Shown piece after piece: positions 1 through 9,000 of a DNA stretch of 64,000 nt. The DNA is taken from contig NZ_NOJZ02000005.1 in the NCBI RefSeq assembly GCF_002251085.2, positions 62,001 to 126,000 on the forward strand. The letters are read 5' to 3'. A program made the position numbers and the translations under genes. The stretch comes from Romboutsia maritimum. GTDB taxonomy: Bacteria > Bacillota > Clostridia > Peptostreptococcales > Peptostreptococcaceae. The stretch's first letter is position 1, and each line of letters starts with the position of its first letter. Under the pieces are notes generated by a model. It was given only the letters and a program-made list of their open reading frames with translations, had not been told where the DNA came from and made no database searches.

Positions 1-1411
1 ATTCTATAAACAAGGTGATTTTACAGATTTATGTAGAGGACCACACTTACCTTCAACTAAAAAAGTTAAAGCAGTTAAGTTATTAAGTGTAGCAGGAGCT
101 TATTGGCGTGGAGATGAAAAAAATAAAATGCTTCAAAGAATATATGGTATATCATTCGAAAAAAATAAAGATTTAGAAGAATACCTACATTTATTAGAAG
201 AAGCAAAGAAAAGAGACCATAGAAAATTAGGTAAAGAATTAGAATTATTCTTTATACCAGAAGAAGGACCAGGATTCCCATTATTCTTACCAAAAGGTAT
301 GGCTCTAAAAAATGAATTATTAAAATTCTGGAGAGAAATACACAGAGAAGATGAATATGTAGAAATAGAAACTCCAATAATATTAAATAAAAATTTATGG
401 GAAACTTCAGGACACTGGTTCCATTATAAAGAAAATATGTATACTGTTCAAATAGATGAACAAGACTATGCAATTAAGCCAATGAACTGCCCAGGAGGAA
501 TGTTATTCTACAAGTCTAAGCCACACTCATATAGAGATTTCCCTATAAGAGCAGCTGAATTAGGTAGAGTTCATAGACATGAATTATCAGGAGCGTTACA
601 TGGTTTAATGAGAGTTAGAGCATTTACTCAAGATGATGCTCATATATATATGTTACCAGAACAAATAAAAGATGAAATAAAAGGTGTAATAAACTTAATA
701 GATAAAGTGTATAAGACTTTTGGATTTGAATATCACTTAGAATTATCTACTAGACCAGAATCTTCAATAGGTACTGATGAAGAATGGGAAACTGCAGAAA
801 ATGGATTAAGAGAAGCTTTAGAAGAGTTAAATCTACCATATATCTTAAATGAAGGAGATGGAGCATTCTATGGTCCTAAAATAGACTTCCATTTAAGAGA
901 TTGTTTAGGAAGAACATGGCAATGTGGGACTATACAATTAGATATGCAACTTCCACAAAGATTTGATGCAAGTTATGTAGGTCAAGATGGTGAAAAACAT
1001 AGACCAGTTATGATACACAGAGTTGCATTTGGAAGTATAGAAAGATTCATAGGAATATTAATAGAACATTATGCTGGTAAATTCCCAGTATGGTTAGCTC
1101 CAACTCAAGTTAGAATACTTCCTATATCAGATAAATACAATGATTATGCTAATCAAGTTAAGAAAGTTTTATTTGATAAAGGTATAAGAGTTGAAATAGA
1201 TGATAGAGCAGAAAAGACAGGATTTAAGATAAGAGAAGCTCAACTTCAAAAAATACCATATATGATAGTAGTTGGTGAAAAAGAAGAAGCTGAAAACAAA
1301 GTGTCTGTTAGATCAAGAGATAACGGTGAAATGGGAAGTTTAGAATTAAGTGAGTTTATGGAAACTTTATCAAAAGAAGTAGAAGATAGAGTAAATGTTA
1401 TCCAAGCTTAA
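1..1411 (+). CDS. thrS: threonyl-tRNA synthetase, 3' part (5' end outside window)
   Basis: This enzyme charges tRNA-Thr with threonine in the cytoplasm. The reading frame is open from base 2, so the gene enters the window from the left; an internal ATG at 128 is not the start. The first visible residues (DLCRGPH, then VAGAYWRGD) belong to the second additional (SAD editing) domain. The class II catalytic core follows, with the zinc-site cysteine in MNCPGG, motif 2 around RVHRHELSG, the second zinc ligand in DDAHIY, and motif 3 with the third ligand in IHRVAFGS. The C-terminal anticodon-binding domain begins near WLAPTQVRILP. The TGS domain and the front of the editing domain are missing only because of the window edge. 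A strong hairpin follows the stop. Confidence 0.97.
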   Translation, partial: FYKQGDFTDLCRGPHLPSTKKVKAVKLLSVAGAYWRGDEKNKMLQRIYGISFEKNKDLEEYLHLLEEAKKRDHRKLGKELELFFIPEEGPGFPLFLPKGMALKNELLKFWREIHREDEYVEIETPIILNKNLWETSGHWFHYKENMYTVQIDEQDYAIKPMNCPGGMLFYKSKPHSYRDFPIRAAELGRVHRHELSGALHGLMRVRAFTQDDAHIYMLPEQIKDEIKGVINLIDKVYKTFGFEYHLELSTRPESSIGTDEEWETAENGLREALEELNLPYILNEGDGAFYGPKIDFHLRDCLGRTWQCGTIQLDMQLPQRFDASYVGQDGEKHRPVMIHRVAFGSIERFIGILIEHYAGKFPVWLAPTQVRILPISDKYNDYANQVKKVLFDKGIRVEIDDRAEKTGFKIREAQLQKIPYMIVVGEKEEAENKVSVRSRDNGEMGSLELSEFMETLSKEVEDRVNVIQA

Positions 1412-1427
1412 TTATATTAATAAATAT

Positions 1428-1472
1428 AAAAAAAGTAAGCCCAAAGGATTTATCCTAGGGCTTGCTTTTTTT
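1428..1472. terminator. bidirectional terminator between thrS and the ftsH-like gene
   Basis: A GC-rich stem (GTAAGCCC pairing with GGGCTTGC, continued by AGGAT/ATCCT) is followed by a T-run on the plus strand and preceded by an A-run. It can therefore stop thrS transcription from the left and the convergent gene from the right. Confidence 0.85.
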
Positions 1473-2874
1473 AGTTAACAGCTTCTTTTTTTATTAGAGA
1501 TTTTAATTCTTCATGAGTCATAGTTTCTTTATCAAATAAGAATTTAGAAACTACATGTAAATCATTTATATTATTATTTAAAAGATTTAGCGTTTCCTTA
1601 TAGCAAGTTTCAACTATACTGTTAGTTTCTTTTTGAATTTGACTAGATAAAAATGTTTTTGTATTTCCGTCGATAGTCATAAAACCTAAATCACTCATTC
1701 CATAATCGCAAACCATTTGAGTTGCAATTTCAGTTACTTTTTTCAAGTCATCTTTTGCACCTGTTGACTTATGATTAAAGATTATTTCTTCAGAAGCTTT
1801 ACCAGCAAGTAGTATTTTTATCTTTGAAATTAATTCATCTTTAGTATAAATGTATCTGTCTTCATCAGGTAACTGAAGAACATAACCTAAAGCTTCACCT
1901 CTAGGAACTATTGATATTTTTTGTATAGGGCATATACCCAACATGTCACTGATAAGCGCATGTCCAGCTTCATGGTAAGAAACTATTTTTTTCTCTTTTT
2001 CAATCAATTGAGAGTTTTTAGATTCTAAACCAGCGATAACTCTTTCAAGTGCTTTATCAAAATGAATATTAGTTATAATGTCACTATTATCTCTAACTGC
2101 AAATATGGCAGCTTCATTAGCTATATTTGATAAATGTGCACCATTAAAACCATGAGTTTTTTTAGCTAAAAGTTCTAAATCCACAGACTTATCAAGAGGC
2201 TTATTTTGAGTATGTACCTTTAGGATTTCGTGTCTAGTATGATAATTAGGAGCGCCTATGTGTATATGTCTATCGAATCTTCCAGGTCTAAGTAGAGCCT
2301 CGTCAAGTAAATCTAATCTGTTTGTAGCTCCAACGATAATTACGTTAGAATCTTTGTTGAATCCATCCATTTCAACTAATAGTTGATTTAAAGTTTGGTC
2401 TTTTTCGTTGTTGCTTTCTAAATGTCTTTTTGCACCAATAGCATCAATTTCATCAATGAAAATTATGCTAGGAGCTTCTTTTCTTGCTTTTTCAAATAAT
2501 GTTCTAACACGTTTAGCACCAACACCTACATATTTTTCAACGAATTCTGAACCAGTAACATTGAAAAATGATGAGTTAGTTTCTCCAGCAACTGCAGAGG
2601 CTAATAATGTTTTACCAGTTCCAGGAGGCCCATAAAATAGAACACCCTTAGGAATTTTAGCCCCCATTTTTTGATATTTTTGAGGAGATTTCATGAAGTC
2701 TACTATTTCAAAAAGTTCTTCTTTTACCTCATCTAGCCCAGCAACATCATTAAATGTAGTCTTTGGTTTAGTGCTGCTTGAATCTTCATTAGGGTTTTCC
2801 TTTTCCATTTTTGTTTGTGCAAATACTGGGACTGGTTTGTTGATTTTCTTAAAAAAGTTATTTAACATTTTCAT
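1471..2874 (-). CDS. FtsH-type AAA+ zinc metalloprotease lacking the membrane anchor
   Basis: An ATP-dependent protease of the FtsH family, about 467 residues. Visible in order: an AAA+ module with Walker A GPPGTGKT (about residues 82-89), Walker B IIFIDEID (about 137-144), the second region of homology ending RPGRFDR, then the peptidase M41 domain with HEAGH (about 301-305) and a downstream acidic TGAKDDL that would give the third zinc ligand. Canonical FtsH is 600-700 residues with two N-terminal membrane helices and a periplasmic domain; here about 40 polar residues precede the AAA+ domain and no membrane segment is visible, so the protein is probably soluble. Three close ATGs are possible starts; GAGGTG (complement of 2882-2887) is best spaced for the one at 2874 rather than 2880. 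It is convergent with thrS. Confidence 0.9.
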   Translation of the reverse strand: MKMLNNFFKKINKPVPVFAQTKMEKENPNEDSSSTKPKTTFNDVAGLDEVKEELFEIVDFMKSPQKYQKMGAKIPKGVLFYGPPGTGKTLLASAVAGETNSSFFNVTGSEFVEKYVGVGAKRVRTLFEKARKEAPSIIFIDEIDAIGAKRHLESNNEKDQTLNQLLVEMDGFNKDSNVIIVGATNRLDLLDEALLRPGRFDRHIHIGAPNYHTRHEILKVHTQNKPLDKSVDLELLAKKTHGFNGAHLSNIANEAAIFAVRDNSDIITNIHFDKALERVIAGLESKNSQLIEKEKKIVSYHEAGHALISDMLGICPIQKISIVPRGEALGYVLQLPDEDRYIYTKDELISKIKILLAGKASEEIIFNHKSTGAKDDLKKVTEIATQMVCDYGMSDLGFMTIDGNTKTFLSSQIQKETNSIVETCYKETLNLLNNNINDLHVVSKFLFDKETMTHEELKSLIKKEAVN

Positions 2875-2880
2875 AGCCAT

Positions 2881-3114
2881 ACACCTCAGATAATAAAAAT
2901 TATTTATTTACTTTATATTTTCCAAAGTTGCTAATATTTATTATTTAAAATTTTCCATAAATAAATCATAAATATACAACATCTTTAAGTATAACCACAA
3001 TTTACTTAAATAATTACTAGCAAATATAAAATATATCTAATATAATAAGAGTGAAATTTATATATTTCATATTAAATTTAATTTAAAAAAAGTTAAAAAA
3101 TATATAAAAAAGTA
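2881..3114. other. gene-free spacer between the ftsH-like gene and the infC promoter
   Basis: Very AT-rich DNA with no plausible coding frame. It must hold the leftward promoter of the ftsH-like gene, but I cannot single out one hexamer pair. The rightward infC promoter and leader begin just beyond it. Confidence 0.5.
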
Positions 3115-3143
3115 TTGTACTTTTTTATTAAACATGTTATATT
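3115..3143 (+). promoter_or_regulatory. promoter of the infC-rpmI-rplT leader
   Basis: TTGTAC and TATATT hexamers are separated by 17 bp, about 20 bp upstream of the structured leader. This fits a vegetative sigma-A promoter. Confidence 0.6.
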
Positions 3144-3164
3144 ATATAAAGTAGTTAAGAAATA

Positions 3165-3306
3165 ACAAGAAGAAGTCCGCTTCTCACCTTACAATCTAGG
3201 TTCGTAAGGTAAATATAAGTTAAAGTAATACATATTATAAGATATGTATTTGATATTTAGATTTGATAACTTATATGGCGGATGATAAAATCATTCGCTT
3301 TTTTTA
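3165..3306 (+). promoter_or_regulatory. L20-type leader with terminator upstream of infC
   Basis: The leader contains GAAGTCCGCTTC and ACCTTAC...GTAAGGT stems and ends in a hairpin (GCGGATGAT / ATCATTCGC, 3278-3299) followed by a T-run, all before infC. In low-GC Gram-positives the infC-rpmI-rplT operon is commonly repressed by its own product L20 through a leader terminator (L20 leader family). Position and architecture match that; the exact antiterminator pairing is not resolved here. Confidence 0.7.
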
Positions 3307-3338
3307 TTTTATATATAATAATTTGGAGGTGTCCTACC

Positions 3339-3848
3339 ATTAGCAAAGAATTGTCAATGAATGATCAAATAAGAGATAAAGAATTAAGAATTCTCTCAGA
3401 AACTGGTGAGCAGCTTGGAATAATGTCTGCAAGAGAAGCGCAAACACTAGCAAATAGTAAAAATTTAGATTTAGTAAAAATATCACCAAATGCTAATCCG
3501 CCAGTGTGCAAATTAATGGATTATGGGAAATATAAATACGAGCAAGCTAGAAAAGAAAAAGAAGCTAAAAAAAATCAAAAAACAATAACTGTAAAAGAAG
3601 TAAGACTTAGACCAGGTATTGAAGCTAATGATTTAAATACAAAAGCAAACAATGCAATAAAGTTCCTTAAAAAGGGAGACAAAGTTAAAGTTGAACTTAG
3701 ATTTAGAGGTAGAGAATTAGGACATAAAGACATTGGTAAAGAAGTAATGATTAAATTTATAGATTTAGTGAAAGAGTTTGGAGAACCAACAAAAGCCCCA
3801 GCATTTGAGGGTAATAATATGGTTGTAATCATAGATCCAAAAAAATAG
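3339..3848 (+). CDS. infC: translation initiation factor IF-3
   Basis: IF-3 binds the 30S subunit, keeps it apart from 50S and checks the start codon and initiator tRNA. The 169-residue product has the expected N-domain (NDQIRDKELRILSETGEQLG), a lysine-rich linker and a C-domain (KEVRLRPGIEANDL ... RFRGRELGH). The start is the rare codon ATT at 3339, placed 9 bases after GGAGGT at 3325-3330. A longer frame from 3282 would run through the leader terminator and is rejected. ATT starts are well known for infC because IF-3 discriminates against them, giving autoregulation. It is the first gene of infC-rpmI-rplT. Confidence 0.96.
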   Translation: MSKELSMNDQIRDKELRILSETGEQLGIMSAREAQTLANSKNLDLVKISPNANPPVCKLMDYGKYKYEQARKEKEAKKNQKTITVKEVRLRPGIEANDLNTKANNAIKFLKKGDKVKVELRFRGRELGHKDIGKEVMIKFIDLVKEFGEPTKAPAFEGNNMVVIIDPKK

Positions 3849-3875
3849 ATGATTAACTGAGAGGAGGAATTTATC

Positions 3876-4070
3876 ATGCCTAAAATGAAAACTCATAGAG
3901 GTGCTGCTAAAAGATTCAAAAAAACTGGAAGTGGAAAATTAAAGAGATCTAAGGCTTTCAGAAGACACATACTAACTAAAAAATCAGCTAAAACTAAAAT
4001 GCAATTAAGAAAAGCAGGAATAGTTAGTGAAGGTGATGCTAGAAGAATAGCACAATTATTACCATACTAA
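3876..4070 (+). CDS. rpmI: 50S ribosomal protein L35
   Basis: A small basic protein of the large ribosomal subunit, 64 residues, the normal family length. The start [20 protein letters not shown] and the Lys/Arg-rich body are diagnostic of L35. A GAGAGGAGG ribosome binding site lies at the expected distance before the ATG. It sits between infC and rplT in the conserved order and should share their L20-controlled transcript. Confidence 0.97.
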   Translation: MPKMKTHRGAAKRFKKTGSGKLKRSKAFRRHILTKKSAKTKMQLRKAGIVSEGDARRIAQLLPY

Positions 4071-4129
4071 AAATCGGATTAATAAAAAAATAGATAAACT
4101 AGAAGAGGAAAATAAAGGAGGTCATAACG

Positions 4130-4486
4130 ATGGCAAGAGTTAAAAAAGCTATGAACGCTCGTAAAAAGCATAAAAAAGTATTAAAACTTGCAAAAGGATT
4201 CATAGGATCTAGAAGCAAATTATATAGACCAGCAAATACTTTCGTAATGAAGGCATTAAAAAATGCATATATAGGTAGAAAGTTAAAGAAAAGAGATTTC
4301 AGAAAACTTTGGATACAAAGAATAAACGCTGCTACTAGAATGAACGGAATGTCTTATTCAAGATTCATGAATGGATTAAAATTAGCAGGTGTTGAAGTTA
4401 ACAGAAAAATGTTATCTGAAATGGCTATACAAGATCCAGAAGGATTTGCTAAATTAGTAGAAGTAGCTAAGTCAAAATTAGCTTAA
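4130..4486 (+). CDS. rplT: 50S ribosomal protein L20
   Basis: L20 is an early 23S rRNA-binding protein needed for 50S assembly. The 118-residue product shows the basic N-terminal extension ([19 protein letters not shown]), then [20 protein letters not shown] and the globular C-terminal domain with [19 protein letters not shown]. Ribosome binding site AAAGGAGG. It is the last gene of the operon and the likely regulator acting on the leader at 3165-3306. A strong terminator follows. Confidence 0.97.
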   Translation: MARVKKAMNARKKHKKVLKLAKGFIGSRSKLYRPANTFVMKALKNAYIGRKLKKRDFRKLWIQRINAATRMNGMSYSRFMNGLKLAGVEVNRKMLSEMAIQDPEGFAKLVEVAKSKLA

Positions 4487-4505
4487 TATAAATCGATTAT
4501 ATTAC

Positions 4506-4542
4506 AAAAAGCCTTTGAATTATATATTCAAAGGCTTTTTAT
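4506..4542 (+). terminator. terminator after rplT
   Basis: A perfect 15-bp inverted repeat (AAAAAGCCTTTGAAT / ATTCAAAGGCTTTTT) with a five-base loop ends in a T-run just after the rplT stop. Confidence 0.9.
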
Positions 4543-4627
4543 TGTTAAAAAATATAATATTTTTATAAGGTGGGCATAATATGTGAATATTAAAAAATTA
4601 ATAAATAAAAATTGAATTTTTATAGTG

Positions 4628-4656
4628 TTGTTTTTAAATAAAAATTGGAATATAAT
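4628..4656 (+). promoter_or_regulatory. promoter of ktrB
   Basis: TTGTTT and a consensus TATAAT are separated by 17 bp, about 47 bp before the ktrB start. No riboswitch-sized leader lies between the promoter and the gene. Confidence 0.7.
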
Positions 4657-4702
4657 AGAGTAATGATTATGAGGTTTACACAAAAAGGAGGTCTATATTA
4701 AA

Positions 4703-6079
4703 GTGAAGACTATGTTTAAAAGGCTTGCTATGTATATTAATAAATTAGATCCATCTAGAATTATGGTTATAGGTTTTGCTACTGTAATATTAATAGGAGG
4801 TCTTTTATTAAATTTACCTATATCTACTCAAAGTGGAGAAAGTATAGGTTTATTAGATGCATTATTTACAGCAACATCAGCAGTATGTGTTACAGGTCTA
4901 ATAGTTGTGGATACAGCAACATACTGGAGTCACTTTGGTCAAGTAGTTATAATAACATTAATACAAATTGGTGGACTTGGATTTATGACAACTACTACGA
5001 TGTTTGCTCTTATAACTAAAAAGAGAATAAATTTAAGGGAAAGACTATTAATACAGGAATCATTAAATCAAATAGATTTGTCTGGACTAGTAAAGCTAAC
5101 AAGATATGTAATATTAATAACATTTTTAATAGAAGGAATGGGAGCATTATTATTGTCTACAGTATTTATACCTCAGTTTGGATTATCTAGAGGTATTTGG
5201 TATAGTATATTCCATGCTATATCAGCATTTTGCAATGCAGGATTTGATTTAATGGGGTCAGTTACTGGACCATTTTCTTCTGTAACATCATATGTAAATA
5301 ATTTTACGATAACACTTACTATATCAGGGCTTATAATACTAGGTGGGATAGGATTCCCTGTTATACTTGATGTTATAAAACATAAGAGATTGTCAAAACT
5401 AAATCTACATTCTAAAATTGTTTTATTTACAACTACAATGCTTATAGTTATAGGAACATTAATGATATTATTTTCAGAATTTAATAATCCAGATACTTTA
5501 GGAAAACTAAATCTGAATGGAAAAATATTAGCTTCAATATTCCAATCAGTTACATTAAGAACTGCAGGATTTAATACGATAGATTTAACTTTATTACATC
5601 AAGGAAGTATATTTGTAATGATAATTTTAATGTTTATAGGAGCATCTCCTGCATCTACTGGTGGAGGTATAAAAACTACAACATTAGCAACATTATTCCT
5701 TACAGTAAAAAGCTTTATATTTGAAAAGGCAGATATAGAAGTTTATGAAAAAAGAATAGGTATTTCTACAGTTAGAAAATCCTTAGGTATATTTTTTATA
5801 GGCATATCTGTAGTAGTATTAGGAACTCTATTAATATCACTAGGAGAGCCAAAATTTACTTTAGTTGAAGCTGGATTTGAAGTTGTATCAGCATTTGCTA
5901 CAGTAGGATTAAGTATTGGAGGAACTCCAAGTTTAGGTATATTAGGAAAAACTTTAATTATGTTGTTTATGTTTATGGGAAGAGTCGGATCTCTTACTAT
6001 ATTTATGGCATTAGTATCTAAAGGTACAAAGAAAAATCAATTAATTAGATATCCAGAAGGAAAAATAATAGTAGGATAA
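4703..6079 (+). CDS. ktrB: Ktr potassium uptake system, membrane subunit
   Basis: The ion-conducting subunit of a Ktr/Trk K+ (Na+-coupled) transporter, 458 residues, highly hydrophobic, with the four-fold pore-loop architecture of this superfamily. Four selectivity-filter loops are visible: TSAVCVTGL, SAFCNAGFD, TLRTAGFN and SAFATVGLS, each with the key glycine. The start is GTG at 4703 with AAAGGAGG upstream. The size and the single separate regulatory subunit next door point to KtrB rather than TrkH. Firmicute KtrAB systems are inhibited by c-di-AMP binding to the partner; nothing here tests that. Confidence 0.93.
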   Translation: MKTMFKRLAMYINKLDPSRIMVIGFATVILIGGLLLNLPISTQSGESIGLLDALFTATSAVCVTGLIVVDTATYWSHFGQVVIITLIQIGGLGFMTTTTMFALITKKRINLRERLLIQESLNQIDLSGLVKLTRYVILITFLIEGMGALLLSTVFIPQFGLSRGIWYSIFHAISAFCNAGFDLMGSVTGPFSSVTSYVNNFTITLTISGLIILGGIGFPVILDVIKHKRLSKLNLHSKIVLFTTTMLIVIGTLMILFSEFNNPDTLGKLNLNGKILASIFQSVTLRTAGFNTIDLTLLHQGSIFVMIILMFIGASPASTGGGIKTTTLATLFLTVKSFIFEKADIEVYEKRIGISTVRKSLGIFFIGISVVVLGTLLISLGEPKFTLVEAGFEVVSAFATVGLSIGGTPSLGILGKTLIMLFMFMGRVGSLTIFMALVSKGTKKNQLIRYPEGKIIVG

Positions 6080-6154
6080 ATTTTAAAAATAAAATATATG
6101 TTAGCTAAAAAATTATGTAATATTTAGTTAAATATTATATTGGAGGAAAGGTTT

Positions 6155-6826
6155 ATGAAACAATATATAGTTATAGGATGTGGAAGATTTGGAGCTTCAG
6201 TAGCTACGACAATGCATATTTTAGGTCACCAAGTTATGGCTATTGATAAAAGTGAAGATATAATCCAAAATTTATCGGATAAAGTAACTCATGCAGCAAT
6301 TGTAGATGTAACTGATGAATTATCTCTTAGATCTTTAGGTTTAGGTAATTTTGATGTGGCAATAATAGCAATAGGATCAGATATAAGAGCATCAATAATG
6401 GCAACTCTTATAGCCAAAGAAATGGGAGTAAGTCAAATTGTATGTAAAGCAAAAGATGAACTACAGGCGAAAGTTTTATATAAAATCGGTGCAGATAGAG
6501 TGGTATTCCCAGAGAGAGATATGGGGGTTAGAGTTGCGCATAATTTAGTTTCTGATAATATACTAGACCATATAGAGTTAGATCCAGAGTATTCTATAGT
6601 TGAAATAGTAACGCCAAGTGGTTGGGTAGGAAAAACATTAATAGAATTAGATTTAAGAGCTAGATATGAAATAACTGTATTAGCTATTAAGTCTGGTAAA
6701 AGCATAAATGTTACACCTTCTCCTTCAGAAGAACTTAAAACAGGCAGTATATTAGTTGTAATAGGAGAAAATAGTAAAATAAGCTCTATAGCTACTGAAA
6801 ATAAGGATTTAATTAGGAGAAGATAG
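6155..6826 (+). CDS. ktrA: Ktr potassium uptake system, regulatory RCK subunit
   Basis: A cytosolic gating subunit that forms an octameric ring under KtrB and responds to ATP/ADP or NAD(H). The 223-residue protein begins with the Rossmann fingerprint VIGCGRFGASVA (GxGxxG), has the acidic residue after the second strand (AIDKS), and a C-terminal RCK_C domain from about residue 135, the c-di-AMP-binding region in homologues. The start is ATG 6155 because GGAGG lies 8 bases ahead; the TTG upstream at 6140 would place the ribosome binding site inside the gene. It is co-transcribed with ktrB. Confidence 0.93.
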   Translation: MKQYIVIGCGRFGASVATTMHILGHQVMAIDKSEDIIQNLSDKVTHAAIVDVTDELSLRSLGLGNFDVAIIAIGSDIRASIMATLIAKEMGVSQIVCKAKDELQAKVLYKIGADRVVFPERDMGVRVAHNLVSDNILDHIELDPEYSIVEIVTPSGWVGKTLIELDLRARYEITVLAIKSGKSINVTPSPSEELKTGSILVVIGENSKISSIATENKDLIRRR

Positions 6827-6828
6827 TA

Positions 6829-7626
6829 ATGACTACTATAATAACTAGCAAAGATAATGAAAAGATAAAATATACTAAATCATTACTTAAAACAAAAAAC
6901 AGAACAAAAGAATCTAAATTTATGATAGAAGGATACAGAATTTTAACTTTAGCAATACAATGTAATGCTAATATAGATTATGTATTTATAAATGAAGATT
7001 TTGAAAATAAAGATGAACATGAGCAGTTTTTAAAAGAGCTTAGTATAAAAAATATAAATATATATAAAACTACAAATAAGATATTTAAAGAATTAATAGA
7101 TACAGAAAATACTCAAGGTATTATAGCTGTAGTTAAGTTTAAAGAAAGAACCTTAGAAAATAATTTGAATGATCAAAGCAAATTTGTATTAGTATTAGAT
7201 AGAATACAGGATCCTGGTAATATGGGAACTATAATCAGAACAGCAGATGCAGCAGGAGTGGATGCTATAATAACTTTAAAGGGTTGTGTAGATATATATA
7301 ATCCAAAAGTTATAAGATCTACTATGGGATCTATATTTGATATGAATATAATTAATGCAACACAAGAAGAGGCAGTTAGATTGTTGAAGTTAAAGAACTT
7401 TGATATAGTATCTAGTTATCTTAATACAAATAATTTTTATAATGAAATAGAATATAATTATAAGGTTGCACTAGTAATAGGAAATGAAGCAAATGGAATA
7501 AATGATGATTTAATATCTAAGTCAGATACCTTAGTAAAGATACCTATATATGGAAATGCAGAATCTTTAAATGCAGCTATAAGTTCAGCTATATTAATGT
7601 ATGAGATAAAGAAATACTTAGTCTAA
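6829..7626 (+). CDS. SPOUT (TrmH/SpoU) family RNA 2'-O-methyltransferase
   Basis: A 265-residue RNA ribose methylase of the SpoU class. An N-terminal substrate-binding domain (EGYRILTLAI) precedes the SPOUT catalytic domain. Motif 1 is RIQDPGNMGTIIRTADAAG with the catalytic arginine; motif 2 is VIGNEANGI near residue 217; motif 3 is PIYGNAESLNAAISSAILMYE, forming the trefoil-knot SAM site. The start lies two bases after the ktrA stop, so it is translationally coupled. The target (23S rRNA or tRNA position) cannot be told from the sequence; firmicute relatives close to pheST are usually annotated as rRNA or tRNA methylases. Confidence 0.9.
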   Translation: MTTIITSKDNEKIKYTKSLLKTKNRTKESKFMIEGYRILTLAIQCNANIDYVFINEDFENKDEHEQFLKELSIKNINIYKTTNKIFKELIDTENTQGIIAVVKFKERTLENNLNDQSKFVLVLDRIQDPGNMGTIIRTADAAGVDAIITLKGCVDIYNPKVIRSTMGSIFDMNIINATQEEAVRLLKLKNFDIVSSYLNTNNFYNEIEYNYKVALVIGNEANGINDDLISKSDTLVKIPIYGNAESLNAAISSAILMYEIKKYLV

Positions 7627-7630
7627 TATA

Positions 7631-7659
7631 TTGTAAGAAAATCATACATATGGTATAAT
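7631..7659 (+). promoter_or_regulatory. promoter of the pheST T-box leader
   Basis: TTGTAA and a perfect TATAAT lie 17 bp apart, about 25 bp before the T-box. Confidence 0.7.
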
Positions 7660-7682
7660 AATATATCAAAATGTAAATAAAA

Positions 7683-7936
7683 AATACTGTGAAAGAGAAA
7701 AGTATTTTGATTTAACTTAGCACAGAAATAAGTACCTAGGCTGGAAGTACTTTCTAAGTATTCAAAAGAAGTTCACTCTGGAGTATTAAAGCTGAAAATA
7801 TAGTAGGCTTTAACGTTAAAACGCGTTAAGTTTTTAGAGGTGGTTTAATAATAATAGTTTTTATTATTAAACTATTAGGGTGGTACCGCGAAACTATAGC
7901 CTTTCGTCCCTATTTGGGATGAAGGGCTTTTTTTAA
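7683..7936 (+). promoter_or_regulatory. T-box riboswitch (Phe) controlling pheST
   Basis: The conserved T-box sequence AGGGTGGTACCGCG lies at 7877-7890 and is followed by a terminator (7898-7934: AGCCTTTCGTCCC / GGGATGAAGGGCT, then T-run). Stem I closes by AATACT (7683-7688) with AGTATT (7782-7787). The specifier-loop position reads TTC followed by A (7772-7774), a phenylalanine codon that matches the downstream genes. Uncharged tRNA-Phe would stabilise the antiterminator and turn on synthesis. Confidence 0.95.
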
Positions 7937-7965
7937 TATAAAGAAATATTGAAAGGGTGATAATT

Positions 7966-8985
7966 GTGCAAGAAAAATTACTTAATTTACAAGAAGCAGC
8001 TTTAAGTGAAATAAAAGATGCATCGAGCATAGAAAACCTAGAAGGTTTAAGAGTTAAGTACTTAGGTAAAAAAGGTGAAATAACTTCAATACTTAAAGAA
8101 ATGGGTAAATTATCTGCTGAAGAAAGACCAGTAGTAGGTAAAGTAGCAAATGAAGTAAGAGAGTCTTTAGAAGGTAATATAAACTCTAAAAAAGAAGAAA
8201 TAAAATTAATAGAAAAAGAAAAACAATTATCTAGCGAAGTTATAGATGTTACAATGCCAGGTAAAGTATTTACAGTTGGTAAAAAACATCCTATAACTCA
8301 AATTATAGATGAAGTAACAGAAATATTTATGGGATTAGGATTTAGCATTGCTGAAGGTCCAGAAGTAGAAACTATAGAAAATAACTTTGATGCTTTAAAT
8401 GCTCCTAAAGACCATCCATCAAGAGATATGAGTGATACATTCTATGTAAATAGTGAACTATTATTAAGAACTCAAACATCTCCAGTTCAGGTAAGAACTA
8501 TGAAAAATGAAGAATTGCCAATAAAAGTAATATCTCCAGGTAGATGCTTTAGATATGATTCTCCTGATGCAACACATTCACCAATGTTCCATCAAATAGA
8601 GGGATTAGTTGTTGGTAAAAACGTTACAATGGCACAACTTAAGGGAACATTAAACAACTTCGTTAAGGAGTTATTTGGAGACCAAACAAATACTAAATTT
8701 AGACCACATAACTTCCCATTTACAGAACCAAGTGCAGAAGTTGATGTAACTTGTTTCAAATGTGGTGGAGAAGGATGTCCAATGTGTAAACAAGAGGGAT
8801 GGATAGAAATATTAGGATCAGGAATGGTACATCCAAACGTACTTAGAAATTGTGGAATAGATCCAGAAGTTTATAGTGGATTTGCTTTTGGTATGGGAGT
8901 TGAAAGACTTGCTATGCTTAAATATGAAATAGATGATATAAGATTATTATTTGAAAATGATATGAGATTCTTAAATCAATTTTAA
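7966..8985 (+). CDS. pheS: phenylalanyl-tRNA synthetase alpha subunit
   Basis: The catalytic subunit of the alpha2-beta2 PheRS. At 339 residues it has an N-terminal coiled-coil tRNA arm, then the class II core with motif 2 at [19 protein letters not shown] and motif 3 at [18 protein letters not shown] (near residue 305). The [12 protein letters not shown] segment is usual in bacterial PheS. I use the second GTG, at 7966, because GAAAGGG is well spaced for it; an in-frame GTG at 7957 lies inside that ribosome binding site. It is regulated by the T-box just upstream and followed 15 bases later by pheT. Confidence 0.96.
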   Translation: MQEKLLNLQEAALSEIKDASSIENLEGLRVKYLGKKGEITSILKEMGKLSAEERPVVGKVANEVRESLEGNINSKKEEIKLIEKEKQLSSEVIDVTMPGKVFTVGKKHPITQIIDEVTEIFMGLGFSIAEGPEVETIENNFDALNAPKDHPSRDMSDTFYVNSELLLRTQTSPVQVRTMKNEELPIKVISPGRCFRYDSPDATHSPMFHQIEGLVVGKNVTMAQLKGTLNNFVKELFGDQTNTKFRPHNFPFTEPSAEVDVTCFKCGGEGCPMCKQEGWIEILGSGMVHPNVLRNCGIDPEVYSGFAFGMGVERLAMLKYEIDDIRLLFENDMRFLNQF

Positions 8986-9000
8986 TTAGGAGGGATTTAA

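Noticed and set aside
3282-3338. Longer infC frame starting at ATG-like codon 3282
   Set aside because: It runs through the leader terminator and has no ribosome binding site; ATT 3339 has GGAGGT and gives the normal IF-3 length.
7761-7763. Alternative TTC specifier codon in the T-box
   Set aside because: The TTC at 7772-7774 is followed by A and lies in the right place before the closing strand of stem I; this one is too far upstream.
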